64,000 bases of DNA from Posidonia oceanica (Eukaryota; Streptophyta; Magnoliopsida; Alismatales; Posidoniaceae), in the NCBI GenBank assembly GCA_037176725.1, contig JAZBRS010000029.1, forward strand, positions 125,149,001 through 125,213,000, given 5' to 3'. Shown here in pieces: positions 1 to 10,262 of this stretch. The notes beneath the pieces were generated by a model. That model had not been told where the DNA came from, did not search any database, and saw only the letters and a list, made by a program, of their open reading frames with translations. Position numbers and translations under genes: made by a program. The first letter of the stretch is position 1. Each line of letters starts with the position of its first letter.

Positions 1-508
1 GTGTAGAGGCCATGTGCAATGTCAGAGGAGGGCGTGGCCATTGGCAGGAGGCCAGCGAAGGCGAGGCGGTGGCTGACACGGGCGGCGGAAGTCAGGCTTG
101 GCAGTGAGACGTGTGAGAGCTTGTTTTGGGCTGAAATGGAGGAGATGGGTAGTAAGTGAGGCTTGGAAGGTAGTGGATGGCGTGGAGTGGAGGAAGGGAT
201 AGGTAGTAAGTGTGGGGAGGTGGTGGAGTGGACGGGCAGTGAGCCGAAGGGAGCGGAGCTGCCGCTGCTGCACTCGAGTTGTTGGACGCCAGACCAGAGG
301 GCGTCCAACGTTGGACGCTGGCATAGGCCGCGTCCAACGTTGGACGCTGCCTGTTCCAGCGTCCAACACACTCAGGTGGCCAAAGCTGGAAATGGGCTTG
401 GGCTTGGGCCTAGAAGTGTTGTAAAAGGTGCAAATAGCTTAGGTAAAGGCTTCTAGGGTTTGGGCAAGGTTTTGGGGCTAGAAAATGAGTTGAAAAAATG
501 GGATGCCA
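1..508 (-). mobile_element. LTR fragment, minus orientation (start of an LTR related to LTR C)
   Basis: Read on the minus strand, this stretch matches the beginning of the LTR that ends at 50583: a pyrimidine- and CCCAAG-rich leader, a CTAGGCCCAA block, then the GTTGGACGC inverted-arm array. The right boundary near 508 is inferred from a degraded TG..CCCATTTT start. Its left part runs off the window. It interrupts or truncates element T1 upstream of the protease. The family match is visible by eye; the exact edge is uncertain. Confidence 0.55.
281..367. repeat. 29-bp-period inverted-arm array (GTTGGACGC-N11-GCGTCCAAC, 3 units)
   Basis: Three back-to-back units start at 281, 310 and 339. Each has 9-bp arms GTTGGACGC and GCGTCCAAC around a different 11-nt centre. 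Where units abut they make the perfect 18-bp palindrome GCGTCCAACGTTGGACGC (301-318 and 330-347). Confidence 0.9.
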
Positions 509-1317
509 TTCCAGAGTCCACACGAGCCTGCAAAAGAGAACAACCAACTTCCTGGCTGTCAGAATGGGGTGTCTATATTACCAAAGTTCAAAAAGCCAAT
601 CAACAATTTGAACGAGAAGATATCGTCTTCAAAGATTCTAAGCTTCCGCCTCCGCATAAGCAAGAGCTGCCGCTTATCATCATAGTGGGCATCAATGACC
701 ATGTGCTGCAAGGAGTATTAGTCGACACTGGAGCAAGTCGGAGCCTCAGTTCTCTTTCCACACTCCAGAGTCTAGGGCTCAATGAAGATGAGCTAGACAA
801 AACCCCCTTTATGTGCACCAGGCTTGACCAGAACGAGAAATTGGCACTAGGAACAGTACCTATGGAAATCACAGTGGGTCCTTTGACCAGTATCACTACG
901 GTGATCATTATGAAGGAGGAAGTCCTAGAACCCCTCATCCTCGGGAGGTCTTGGCTAGCAGAGGTCGGAGTCGTGGCATCTCCAGTTCACCAATTGCTAA
1001 AGTTCAAATATAAGGGAGTGGTTGTTAGCATTTCTGCGAATTGCCTAGGGGTTTTATGCAAATTCAAAGTGCCTGAGCCTCAAATCGCAACCCTTCGAGA
1101 AAAAGAGGAATCGCAACATCTGCCATGGAGGAAATCAACACTGTGGGCTCCCAAGCCGCTATCACCACCGGTCTCCCCAATCTTCAGAGCAGCTAGGCCA
1201 CCATCAGGTCAACTGTCGGCCCTCAAGGCACTAAGCTCACAAAATATCTCGGTATTTCGGAATGCTACTACCCCATCATCTCCAATCTTCCGAACACCGA
1301 CAGAGCAACCAGCCTGA
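460..1317 (+). pseudogene. First retropepsin-like aspartic protease domain of T1 polyprotein
   Basis: The frame is open from 460 to a TGA at 1315; the first codons lie in the LTR fragment. The aspartic protease motif VDTGAS is encoded at about 721-738, followed by a LILGRSWL flap-side motif near 940-960, as in plant retropepsins that cleave Gag-Pol. A basic, Ser/Pro-rich tail follows. The same frame continues beyond the stop through two more stops to a second protease, so this is part of one ancestral reading frame and not a separate insertion. The terminal TGA is one transition from CGA. A normal Ty3 element has only one protease. Confidence 0.75.
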
Positions 1318-2172
1318 GCCATGAAACCACCAGAGCTTGGTTGATCCATGCAAAAGAAGCCTATCTTTGCCTGGCCACACAAGAGGGAAGAGTTAGGTAG
1401 CCAAACCAAAGAGAATGAGGCCGCAACACCTATTACTAGAGGAGGGAGGTTATCAAACCGAATCATGCCACCAGCGGAGCAAGTAGAGCCAGTCAGACCT
1501 TAAGAAGGACCCGGGCCAGCAAAATATGACATCCTGGTGCAATTAAAGAAGACACAAGCTAGGATCTCAATTTATGATCTCATAAACAGCTCGATCCAAC
1601 AACGGAAGGCTCTGCAAGAAGTGCTAGAGAAGGCCCAAGTCGCTTCAGATATGCCAGCAGAGGAACTCCATGTTATAGCTACAGCAGCCTTTATAGAACC
1701 TATCATTACATTTGCTGATAGCGAGTTGGCACCAATAGAGAGGAGGAAAGCTCCATTGAATGTAACCATTTCTATAAACAATCATTTAATTTCTGAAGTG
1801 TTCATAGACACTGGTGCATTAATGAACATTTGCTCGCTAAATACCATACGAGCCTTAGGCGTGAATGAGGCCTCCTTGACCCCCATTGATATGACGATTG
1901 CTGGATATGATGACAGTAAAAGAAAAGCACACGGCAAGTGGACCACAAAGATAGGGATAGGACCAACCCAGGTTCTAACCCAACTAATCGTCATAGATAT
2001 AAACGTCCCAAATCAGATCATCCTAGGGAGACAGTGGCTGGACAGTTTAAAAGGAGTATCATCTCCTCGGCACCAATGCCTAAAATTCCCTCACAATGGG
2101 AAAATTATCAAAATAGTAGGGGACATACCAGGCAAAGACGCAGAGGCAAATGTGATATACCTGGCGCACTAG
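1318..2172 (+). pseudogene. Second retropepsin-like protease domain of T1 polyprotein
   Basis: This continues the frame of the preceding protease. After stops near 1348 and 1501 it reads a conserved pre-protease helix (YDIL..L..T.A.IS.YDLI..S...RKAL), then FIDTGA at about 1801-1818 and IILGRQWL near 2020-2040. Pre-protease helix plus retropepsin is the usual Tat arrangement, so this is probably the standard protease and the upstream one is the extra. The closing TAG at 2170 is followed in frame by the G-patch segment. The two proteases are clearly diverged, so the duplication is old. Confidence 0.8.
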
Positions 2173-2178
2173 TTTAGT

Positions 2179-2442
2179 GTGCGAGAAAAACCGACCCGTG
2201 CCGAGAAAGGAAAGAACATAGTGTCTATGGTCGAGCTAAGGGACAAGTGGGCTAAGCCTAGGTTATTTCACAAGAAGAAGGAACCCTCGAAAAGCAAAAG
2301 ACCCTCCATGAGTGTGGGATGGGAGATCATGAGGAGAATTGGCTACAAGGAAGGCCAGGGCTTAGGCCCAGAAGGAAAAGGAATGAAGGAGCCGGTAAAG
2401 GCTTGTGACAGAGAAGGGAAGGGAGGACTCGGCTTCGACTAG
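2179..2442 (+). pseudogene. G-patch domain downstream of protease (T1)
   Basis: The same reading frame as the protease encodes a basic, Lys-rich linker and then a G-patch: GWEIMRRIGYKEGQGLG and GKGMKEPV, with glycines at the expected spacing. G-patches are nucleic-acid-binding modules. They also lie C-terminal to the protease in betaretroviruses, so the position is sensible. The segment ends in TAG (2440-2442), and the frame continues after it. Confidence 0.75.
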
Positions 2443-3000
2443 TTCCCTGACAGACGACCATTACAGTGGAATCTACAAAGACATTTCACCAGTGTAGGGA
2501 TCTTCGATCCAAATTCATCCCCACTGGGAAATATTATTTTGGTGATATCAACCAAACACACTCTCCAAAGTGCAGAGGACACAGCCGATGAAAACATTTT
2601 CGGCTTATTCCAAACACTTGAATTGCTAGCAGAGCCTCATGAAGGCCAGACTGCAAGAGAGTCAACAGCAGAGCCTCATGAAGGTCAGACTGTAGCAGCA
2701 GAGCCTCACGAAGGTCATACTGCAATAGAGTTGCCAACAAAGCCTCACGAAGGTTAGACTGCAACATCGCCGCCACCACTGTTAGATGCATCGGCCCCCG
2801 AACCTCCGGACAAGCCACCTATTTCTCCTTCTTCTCCCTCTTCTTCCGGCACCACCGCTTCCAAGTCTCCGCTTCCTCCACCTCCAAACATCTCTTCCTC
2901 TTTGGAGCAACTGACGGGGCAAACTCTACGCAAGTCACAACGACTTGTAGATAGGGTTCGCCGCCTCATGGTGAATCTCTCTGAAGGTCTGCAGCCTTAA
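2443..3000 (+). pseudogene. Polyprotein linker with peptide repeats and Pro/Ser-rich tail (T1)
   Basis: The frame continues through a TAG at 2755 (CAG-derived by context) to a TAA at 2998. It contains four AEPHEGQT-like repeats, then a Pro/Ser-rich stretch (about 2770-2900) and a basic segment ending in NLSEGLQP. No enzyme domain is seen. It probably served as a flexible spacer between protease/G-patch and RT. Beyond about 3085 this frame breaks down and the RT frame (+1) takes over. Confidence 0.5.
2629..2770 (+). repeat. In-frame repeat encoding AEPHEGQT, 4 units
   Basis: Units beginning GCAGAGCCTCA(T/C)GAAGG start at 2629, 2668, 2698 and 2737 (spacing 39, 30, 39 bp, all multiples of three), so the frame is kept. 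Confidence 0.85.
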
Positions 3001-3010
3001 AGGCCTGAAA

Positions 3011-3712
3011 TTGACCCTGACCCAGGGGCAGATCATGAGCTTTTCGAAGATAGTGGGAATGTCGACCATGATGAGCCCGCCTAGGAAGGCTCCTACCTCT
3101 ACTGATGGAGGTAACTCTAGGGGCATCCCCCTAGATTCTGTAAATAAAACTTTATTTAATTCTGCATTGTTTTCGTTTCCTAGGAATAAAAGTGATTTAC
3201 TTTCTGTTTTCAATAAGGGAGAGAATCACCATGTTAGCTCTAGCAGCTCGCAGTCAACTTCGACCACCGCTTCCAAAACTGTGCGCATGTGTCAATACAC
3301 GGAGGCATTGCCTCAGGAGCTAGTTACTACTAACATGGTCTTCCTAGTAGAAGAATTTGACTGGTTTGGGAAGTGTGCAGGGATAGAGGCATACGAGCTG
3401 GTTAGCTGCAGTGATGAGGAAGAAGATCAGGAAGCCGACTCAGACCTCCTTAAGCACCTCATGGACAAATATGATGAGCAAACAAAGGTAGCTGAAGAAG
3501 AGACCGCGGAGGTCAATCTGGGGACCATAGAAGAGCCAAAATCAATACTAATAAGTGCAAGTTTGAGGCCAAAAGAACGGGAGGAAATGGTGCAAATCTT
3601 GAAGGAGTTTGTGGATGTATTGGCCTTCAAGTACGAAGACATGCCTGGCCTACAATCAGCTCTAGTGGAACACCTACTTCCACTAAACTCTGGAGCCAAA
3701 CCCGTCAAGTAG
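3011..3712 (+). pseudogene. RT N-terminal linker (T1 pol)
   Basis: An open frame ends in a TAG at 3710. The first part is low-complexity. The second is an acidic stretch (EEEDQEADSD) followed by LRPKEREEMVQILKEF and AFKYEDMPGL, the conserved lead-in to RT in Tat-type elements, where the incoming strand would enter RT. The TAG is one transition from CAG, and the same frame continues into RT with a further CGA-to-TGA stop near 3722. Confidence 0.65.
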
Positions 3713-4345
3713 AAATTGAGGTGATTAAGGCCGGAGCTCGCGCTTAAAGTCAAAGAAGAAATTGACAAGCTCCATAAAGCAAAGTTCATCAGGGTGGTTG
3801 TGTACTCCAGTTGGGTCTCAAACATAGTGCCGGTGGCCAAGAAGGATGGGAAAGTTCGAGTTTGCATTGACTATCACAATCTCAACACTGCTTGTCCCAA
3901 AGACGACTTCCTTTTGCCGCATATTGACTTACTAGTGGACAATATAGCGGGATTTGAGATGCTATCATTCATGGATGCTTTCTCCGGTTACAACCAGATC
4001 AAGCTAGCAGAAGAAGACCAAGAGAAGACATCGTTCATCACACCATGGGAGACATACTGGTATGTGGTCATGCCATTTGGTCTCAAGAACGCCGGCACAA
4101 CATATCAGAGAGCAATGATGGCCATCTTCCACGACATGATGCACGATTGCATGGAAGTGTATGTCGATGACATCCTGGTCAAATCAAGGACAAGGGAAGG
4201 GCACTTCGAAGCATTGAGAAGGGTACTGAGCAGAGCAAGGCAATACCAGCTAAAAATGAACTCGAAGAAGTGCGTGTTTGGTGTGACAGCTGGGAAGCTA
4301 CTGGGCTTCATCATCAGTAAAAGAGGAATTGAGGTAGACCCATAG
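3713..4345 (+). pseudogene. Reverse transcriptase domain (T1 pol)
   Basis: RT copies element RNA to cDNA. Visible motifs in order are: SSWVSNIVPVAKKDGKVRVC (fingers), DYHNLN, FMDAFSGYNQI (first catalytic Asp), the VMPFGLKNAGTTYQRAM block, the catalytic YVDDIL near 4160-4180, and KCVFGV..GKLLGFIIS. All three catalytic Asp codons are intact. The frame is stopped by TAG at 4343-4345, where relatives have Gln or Asp, and resumes in frame. It belongs to the Ty3/gypsy group, Tat lineage. Confidence 0.92.
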
Positions 4346-4873
4346 AAGGCTAGAGCAATAGCACAAATGCCTCCTCCTCGAAACATCAAGGAACTCAGAG
4401 GACTCATCGGCCGCTTGCAGTTTATCAGAAGATTCATCTCACAACATGCCGACCAATGTAAGCCGTTCTATGAGCTATTAAAAGGAGGAAGGGAATTTAC
4501 TTGGGATGAGAAGTGCCAGAAAGCTTTTGATGAGCTCAAAGCATACCCCATGAGCCCTCCAGTCTTATCAGTACCTGTATCAGGGAGGCCTTTGTTGCTT
4601 TATATGGCAGTCACTGCATCATCATTAGGAGTAGTGCTAGCCCAACATGATGAGGACGGAAAGAAGGAAAAGGCTATCTACTACCTGAGTAGAACCTTCT
4701 TGGATTATGAAGAGAAGTACACAGCCATAGAAAAGCATTGCTTGGCCTTGGTATGGGCATCCCAAAAGCTGAAACACTACTTCCTAGCCCATAAAGTCCG
4801 TTACATTGCCAAGATGGATCCAATCAAGTACATGTTCGAGAAACCAGCCCTCTCAGGAAGGTTGGCAAGATGA
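4346..4873 (+). pseudogene. Ty3-type RNase H domain (T1 pol)
   Basis: This is in frame with RT. The connection has the LRGLIGRLQFIRRFI motif, and RNase H reads SLGVVLAQHDEDGKK, SRTFLDYEEKYTAIEKHCLA and LKHYF. RNase H would remove the RNA strand after minus-strand synthesis. The frame ends in TGA at 4871, where relatives have Trp (LARW). The first RNase H Asp of the usual YxDAS motif reads Met-Ala-Val-Thr-Ala-Ser here, so a catalytic residue looks lost, as is known for the first RNase H of dual-RNase H elements. Confidence 0.85.
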
Positions 4874-5595
4874 CATCTCCCCCTCACTGAGTTTGACCTG
4901 CAATATGTATCTCAGAAAGCGATCAAGGGGCAAGCCATTGCAGATCACTTGGCGGGATTACCCATAGAAGACTATCAACTAGTCCAAATAGACTTCCCCG
5001 ATGAGGAGATACTGGAAATACAAGCTACAGAGTCTCCCACTCAACAGTGGACTCTCTATTTTGATGGAGCACTCAACAAACAAAGGGCAGGCATCGGCGT
5101 AGCACTTCTCACCCCAAAAGGAGTTCTCATCCCTAGGGTTGTGCAGCTAAACTTCGCCGTAATTACCAACAATGTTGCAGAATACGAGGCCTTGATCCTT
5201 GGATTACGCCTAGCACTGGAGCTAGAAGCAAAGCAGTTAAAACTCATCGGAGACTCCTAGTTGGTTCTAAGGCAAATTCTGAACAAATATAGAACCCTCA
5301 ACCCAAGGCTAGAAGAGTACAAAGGCGTTGCTCGCCTACTATTGGCCCGGTTCCAACAAGTAGTATATGTCCATACCCTCTGGAGTCATAACCTGCTAGC
5401 CGATGCCCTCACTTCGTTGGCCTCCTCGATCGAGTTCCCCATCAATATCCAAGAACAAACAATCATGGTATGGCAACACGGGACATCCACCATTGACTCA
5501 ACTGAGCCATGGGCTGTGGAGCTCAGACAGAAAATTGGGGAATCAAAAGTAACCAAGTTTGAAGTTTGCTACAATATAGAGGATGATGGGAACCC
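4874..5595 (+). pseudogene. Second, archaeal-type RNase H (aRH) domain (T1 pol)
   Basis: In frame with the previous domain. WTLYFDGALNKQRAGIGVAL carries the first catalytic Asp. NNVAEYEALILGLRLALE carries the Glu, LIGDS (5249-5257) the second Asp, and HNLLADALTSLAS the final Asp. This extra RNase H between the Ty3 RNase H and integrase defines Tat-lineage elements. A TAG at 5258 directly follows GDS, where relatives have Gln. Four acidic residues are present, so the fold would have been catalytic before the stop arose. A one-base deletion near 5600 shifts the next part to another frame. Confidence 0.85.
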
Positions 5596-6834
5596 ATGGT
5601 TCTTTACATCCGGAATTACATCCAAGACGGGACCTTCCCTGATTATGCAACTTCACAAGACAGAGAGGCAGTTAGGAGGATGGCCACAAGATACTTTATG
5701 AGAGCCGGAGTCCTTTTCAAAAGGTCTTTCAGCGGAATAGAGCTGCGCTGCGTCACTTACGAGGAAGTTGAAGTTATCATTGGAGAAATGCATGAAGGAA
5801 TATGTGGAGGACACATCAGTTCTCAGTTTATGGCAAAAATGATACTGCGCAAAGGGTACTACTAGCCCACAATGGAGGCAGATTATGCAAACAATGTGAG
5901 AAGGTGCAGGCAGTGCCAGATCCATACAGACAGAATACATGCACCAGCATCAGAGCTAAACCCAACACAAGCAGTGTGGCCTTTCTCCATGTGGGCATTC
6001 GATGTCGTAGGACCCTTCGACACCGAAAAGAAGAATAGGTTCATACTCACAGCCATTGTGTACTTCACCAAATGGGCTGAAGCAGAAGCGTTCACCGAGA
6101 TCAAAGCTTCAAATCTTTGCAAGTTCGTATGGAAAAATATCCTCTCAAGGTTCGGAATCCCAAAGAGACTAGTAGCAGACAATGGCGCAATCTTCATATC
6201 CCAAGACTTCAAAAAGCTCTGTAAGAAATTTAAGATTGAATTGCATCATTCATCGCCATATTACCCCCAAGGTAATGGACAAGCTGAAGCTACTAATAAA
6301 ACATTAATCCGAATCCTTAAGAAAATGGTAGGAGGAGCCAAGGGACTTGATTGGACAGATAAGCTAGTTGATACCTTATGGGCCTATCGAACCTCCATAA
6401 CAACGCCTACGGGTCAAACCCCGTTTGCGCTTACTTATGGTATGGAGACAGTAGTCTCATTTGAGATCTTGATCCCCTCATCTAGGATACAATTCGATGA
6501 TGAGGTAAATGCCGAGGATACGAGTCAATTATTAAGTCTACAATTAGATTTGCTAGATGAGAAGTGGTTGCAAGCAGCTGAGCATGCACGCCTCTACCAA
6601 GAATGACTTGCAAGAGCATATAAGAAGAAAGTAATTGAACGTAAATTCAATGTTGGTGAATGGGTGCTTAAAGAAATCCTTCCTCGCAAGCATGGGAAAC
6701 TGAGACTAAATTGGGAAGGACCATACTTGGTGGTTGAGGCATATCCGGGTAATGCCTATTATTTGGCCAGAGAGGATGGCACTAGGCTTGAATATCCCTG
6801 GAATGCACTGCACCTCAAGTGGTACTACCCTTGA
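5596..6834 (+). pseudogene. Integrase with zinc finger, DDE core and GPY/F tail (T1 pol)
   Basis: After the frameshift near 5600 the frame encodes an HHCC finger (HEGICGGH ... CRQC), the catalytic DDE triad (FDVVGPF, ADNGAIF, PQGNGQAEATNK) and the GPY/F module (NWEGPYLVV), ending naturally at TGA 6832-6834 after HLKWYYP. Integrase would insert the cDNA and make the 5-bp duplications seen nearby. Stops at 5863 (TAG for Trp) and 6604 (TGA for Arg) break it. Both are transitions, in CHG and CpG context respectively. No chromodomain is visible. Confidence 0.9.
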
Positions 6835-8214
6835 CATGCACACTGAGCCATTAGAGCACCCGTGCTTGAGGACCTACTATTTCCAAAGCCTAAGAGTCAT
6901 ACCTTAAGCTCACCTCACAAACACCTTGTGAGAGAAGGAGGGAAAATGGTCCGACACTGAGATAGAGGCAAAACCATAAGGAGCCCCCTCCCAGTCCATG
7001 AACAACAAGTCCGCACACATCCCTTGAGTCAGACATGTTACCTTAGTACAAATCGGGTAGGCGTCTAAGGTCAAAACTTAGAAGCGCAGAAAAGAGGGGA
7101 GAGTACCAAATATAGGAGTGTCTCGGTCCGTCAAGGAACGAGTATCCAATGGCTGAGCACTCAAACGAGGTGAGACTACTTGCCAAAATACCCAGGAAAA
7201 AAAGAAGAAAAGAAGGCAGCGAAGAAGCTGTCCATGTGCAAGAAAAGAAAGAGAATGGAAAAGAAGGCATCAAAGAAGCTGTCCAAGAGTCAAAACTAAA
7301 AAAAAAAACTGGGAAAATACTGAGATGCAGTAGGAATCAACCTTGAACTGGGAGGGGTATAGGCTTCAAATCTTCAACTGACATCTTAGGATAGGACATT
7401 GACCTTCCTTCCACCTACATCCTGCACTGTACACATTAGAGGCAAGGGGCAGAAGCCTAGGTCTAGAGGCAGTTAGGTGCCAAAGCAAGCTTGTAGTATC
7501 CATGGCTCTGAGATGCACAAGGGACCAAACTGTCAAGGTTTTCCAATCATGGGGTCTCCTGTTTCCCAACTTCTTAGAAGATTCTTCTTCCTCTACAAAA
7601 ATCGAAAAAATGATAAAGTCAAAAATCCAAAAAAATGATAGTCAAAAATCTGATAAAACCAAAAGTCCAAAAAAATGATAAAACCATAAAGTCCAAAAAA
7701 AATGATAAAGTCAAAAATCCAAAAAAATGATAAAATGAAAAATCCAAAAAATAGCAAAAGATCAAAAATCCAAAAATAGTGAGTAGAGTAAAATCTACCC
7801 AACCAACATCACCTCTTGAAACCGATAACAAGTAAGGCCGATGATGCAAAAATCTAGGAAATTTTACGACTCCGCGTCGTACTTGACCCCTCATATCTAG
7901 GATAGTCACTTGGTATTCACCTACGAGCCAAGACTGCAATTTCAAGAAGAAATAGTCCCTCGTTAGGCATATAATCTTTAGACAACAAAGCTGAGGCCAA
8001 TGCTTGTTATTCAAAACCTAAGTTTTCCTCAGTTTTTCATTGCATTAAGACTTGTTCTTTCATAGCATTAGGTTTGTTTAAAGTATGCATTGTATATAGG
8101 TTGTTACCAAGTTTCCTATAGCCATTTTGGTTTCACTGTGTTAAGGAGGTATCTGAGTTTTTAGAGGTCACTTTGGACTAGGGGCAATAATACCCCTAGA
8201 TGGAATAACAAATT
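6835..8214 (+). other. Non-coding spacer of T1 after pol
   Basis: No credible gene. It holds A/G-rich copies of AAGAAGCTGTCCA (about 7200-7300) and an A-rich minisatellite (7600-7785). Element A has the same two features at the same distance after its pol end, so the spacer is an element component. Confidence 0.7.
7600..7785 (+). repeat. A-rich minisatellite (AAAAATCCAAAAAAATGATAA-like)
   Basis: About eight imperfect units combining AAATCCAAAAAA and ATGATAAA(G/C). The counterpart in element A is at 22235-22415 with ATCATATAACCC in place of ATGATAAA. Confidence 0.85.
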
Positions 8215-8370
8215 TGCCAAGATTGTGCAGAAGAACAGTTCAGAGGCGTTAAACGACCAAATATCAGCGTCCAACATTGGACGCACCATCTGAAGCGTAT
8301 AACGACCAACAAAGGAATATTGGACGCATGTTATTACGCGTCTTACGTTTTAACAGTGACTTAAACTGCA
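8215..8370. repeat. Left copy of direct repeat beside antisense gene a (inverted-arm units)
   Basis: Contains cassettes of the GTTGGACGC/GCGTCCAAC type at 8248-8275, 8276-8303 and 8319-8346 (28 nt each). It ends in ATTACGCGT...TTTTAACAGTGACTTA, which recurs at 10230-10262 on the other side of gene a. Confidence 0.75.
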
Positions 8371-8538
8371 GAATTCTGATAAAGGGCCCTTGATCCAATG
8401 TCGAAGCCACCAGGGAGTATTTCTAAACTTAACACAGTCCAAAGCATGTGAATAAAGATGAAATAAGAAAGAGATCTTTTATTTCCTTGAGAGATAAAGA
8501 TACATGGTCCAAAAATGAGATGAACTACAAGATATTGC

Positions 8539-9885
8539 CTATTTAATTGGCCTCTTCCTTTTCTTGCGCAACACGCCGGTCGCTTCAACCCACTCCTCGG
8601 GCTTGGGCAGCAACCTTGAATACCAGTCCCAGTGCACGTCCTCCCGCAGTAGGCAGCAAATCAAAGGAGTAGCTGAGGTCCCATCTAAATCATCATGGTG
8701 GTCCAGAGACGACCAAAGAGCCTGGATGTAGTACACCATCACTGCATCAGATGGAAGACCGCACTCCCGAGCCTGGATGCGAGGAATAGAACTCAGCCGA
8801 GGCGGCACCCCTTTCTTCCGCCCCACCATCTCAAAACAGCGATGGGAGTTGTACACCACAAAGTGAGTGGGCCCTATCAACTCCAACTCAATTGAAGAGC
8901 CTTGCACCTGGTGCTTATGATAGAAAGGTGTGGAAGGTGCGAAGACATCAATAGGGGCAGAAGATAAAGAACAAACCCTTTCCTCGATCAAATCAGTCCT
9001 CGCAGGCCCGAGCCTCGGGCAATGGACCTACAGCCACTTGGAAAGAAGAAAAGGAGAGCCTACAAAGTCCCCTCTAGTTGAGACACTGGTCAGACCAAGG
9101 TATGTAGCCGCAAGGATGACGACCGAAGGAGAATGCCAGAAGTGCTCAGTCAGGCCTATTAGAAACTCAGTATGGTAGACATCCAAAGAGAAGTCTCTGG
9201 AGACAAACACAGTAAGGCCTCCTATCAGCAAGTGCAGACACATCAGCAACTGATCCTGGGAAGCGGAGTCCTCAATCCGTCGAAAGTTGTAGTACAAATG
9301 TGCCAAGTTGAGTCTACGACTTCTAATCATCGAGAAAGTAGGCGAAGCAGTGAAGATACGGTCAATGAATGTCTGCATATCTGCTGTCCCGTATGGCAAT
9401 GGAAAATCAATATCTGGTCGGGCCGCTCCAATCTGAGTCACACCAAGCAGGCCATGAACATCTTCCACTAGGATTGTCATCTCACAGCCCCCAAGGAAGA
9501 AGGTATGAGTTTCAGTACTCCAAAAAGCGCATGAAGCATGGAGTAGAGGCCAGTCCAAGGGGGTGTCCAATAAATCCAAAAGTCCACCAAAGCATGTACG
9601 GGTCAAAATGGATTTCCTTTCCCGAGCCTAAAGTACAAAGTCCTTCACCTAAGGAGAATAGTAAGGGAAGTCATTATCAAAGCAGGGCGTTTTTGTGAAG
9701 TTGAGGAGTTCCTGCGAACAAATTTGAAAGCATGAGGAACAAGAGAGAATGGAAGGACCAATGAAGGAAAATCATACCTTCCCCGCTTTGATATGGAACA
9801 TCATATGCCCTTCAATCTCCTCCAAAGGTTTTGCACCTCCCTTCTTGTTGTGCATGAAAACGTTGGGGACTGAACTAGAAGTCAT
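8539..9885 (-). pseudogene. Antisense gene a of T1: two-exon plant mobile domain (PMD) protein
   Basis: Exon 1 is 9885-9778 (ATG, 36 codons, donor AAG|GTATGA). The acceptor is probably CTTAG at 9649 (or TTTAG at 9628), and exon 2 runs to the stop at 8539. The protein has the PMD signature (LDWPLLHASCAFW, CEMTILVEDVHGLLG, then GLTSVSTRGDFVGSPFLLSKW) and a basic C-terminus. It lies opposite to pol, between pol and the 3' LTR. TAG stops at 9028-9026 (and 9630-9628 if the first acceptor is used) are CAG-derived. The homologue in element A (28284-29642) has the same two-exon plan. PMD proteins are associated with transposons and with silencing factors such as MAIN; the role here is unknown. Confidence 0.78.
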
Positions 9886-10104
9886 GAGAGCAAGGGAGAA
9901 GAGGGGAAGAAGCTCAAGCCAAGAGAAAAGTGCACCAACAAGCAAGGATGCAAGGGGCAAGTGTGCACAAATTCCAAGGGGTGGCCAGACTTTTATAAGC
10001 ACAGGGAAAATCGTGGGAAATCTCCCCACATGGGCATTGAGAAAATTTCAAAGCATTCCAGAAGATTAGCCAAGAACAAGAAAGGAAAGAAAAAATTCTG
10101 GGCT

Positions 10105-10262
10105 CGCTTCGTTGTACGCGAGATACAGCACGTCCAACGTTAGCCGCACCATGTCAGGTGCATAACGTTCAAATCAGCTTTCCATCGCTAGACGCAAAAT
10201 ATCTAGCAGATAACGTTGTCCGCACTAGATTACGCGTACAACATTTTATCAGTGACTTAGGT
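10105..10262. repeat. Right copy of direct repeat beside antisense gene a
   Basis: Degenerate counterpart of 8215-8370. It contains an ACGTCCAACGTT palindrome core (10131-10142), further GATAACGTT/GCATAACGTT arms, and the ending ATTACGCGT..CAACATTTTATCAGTGACTTA. It lies upstream of gene a with respect to that gene's direction. Confidence 0.65.
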
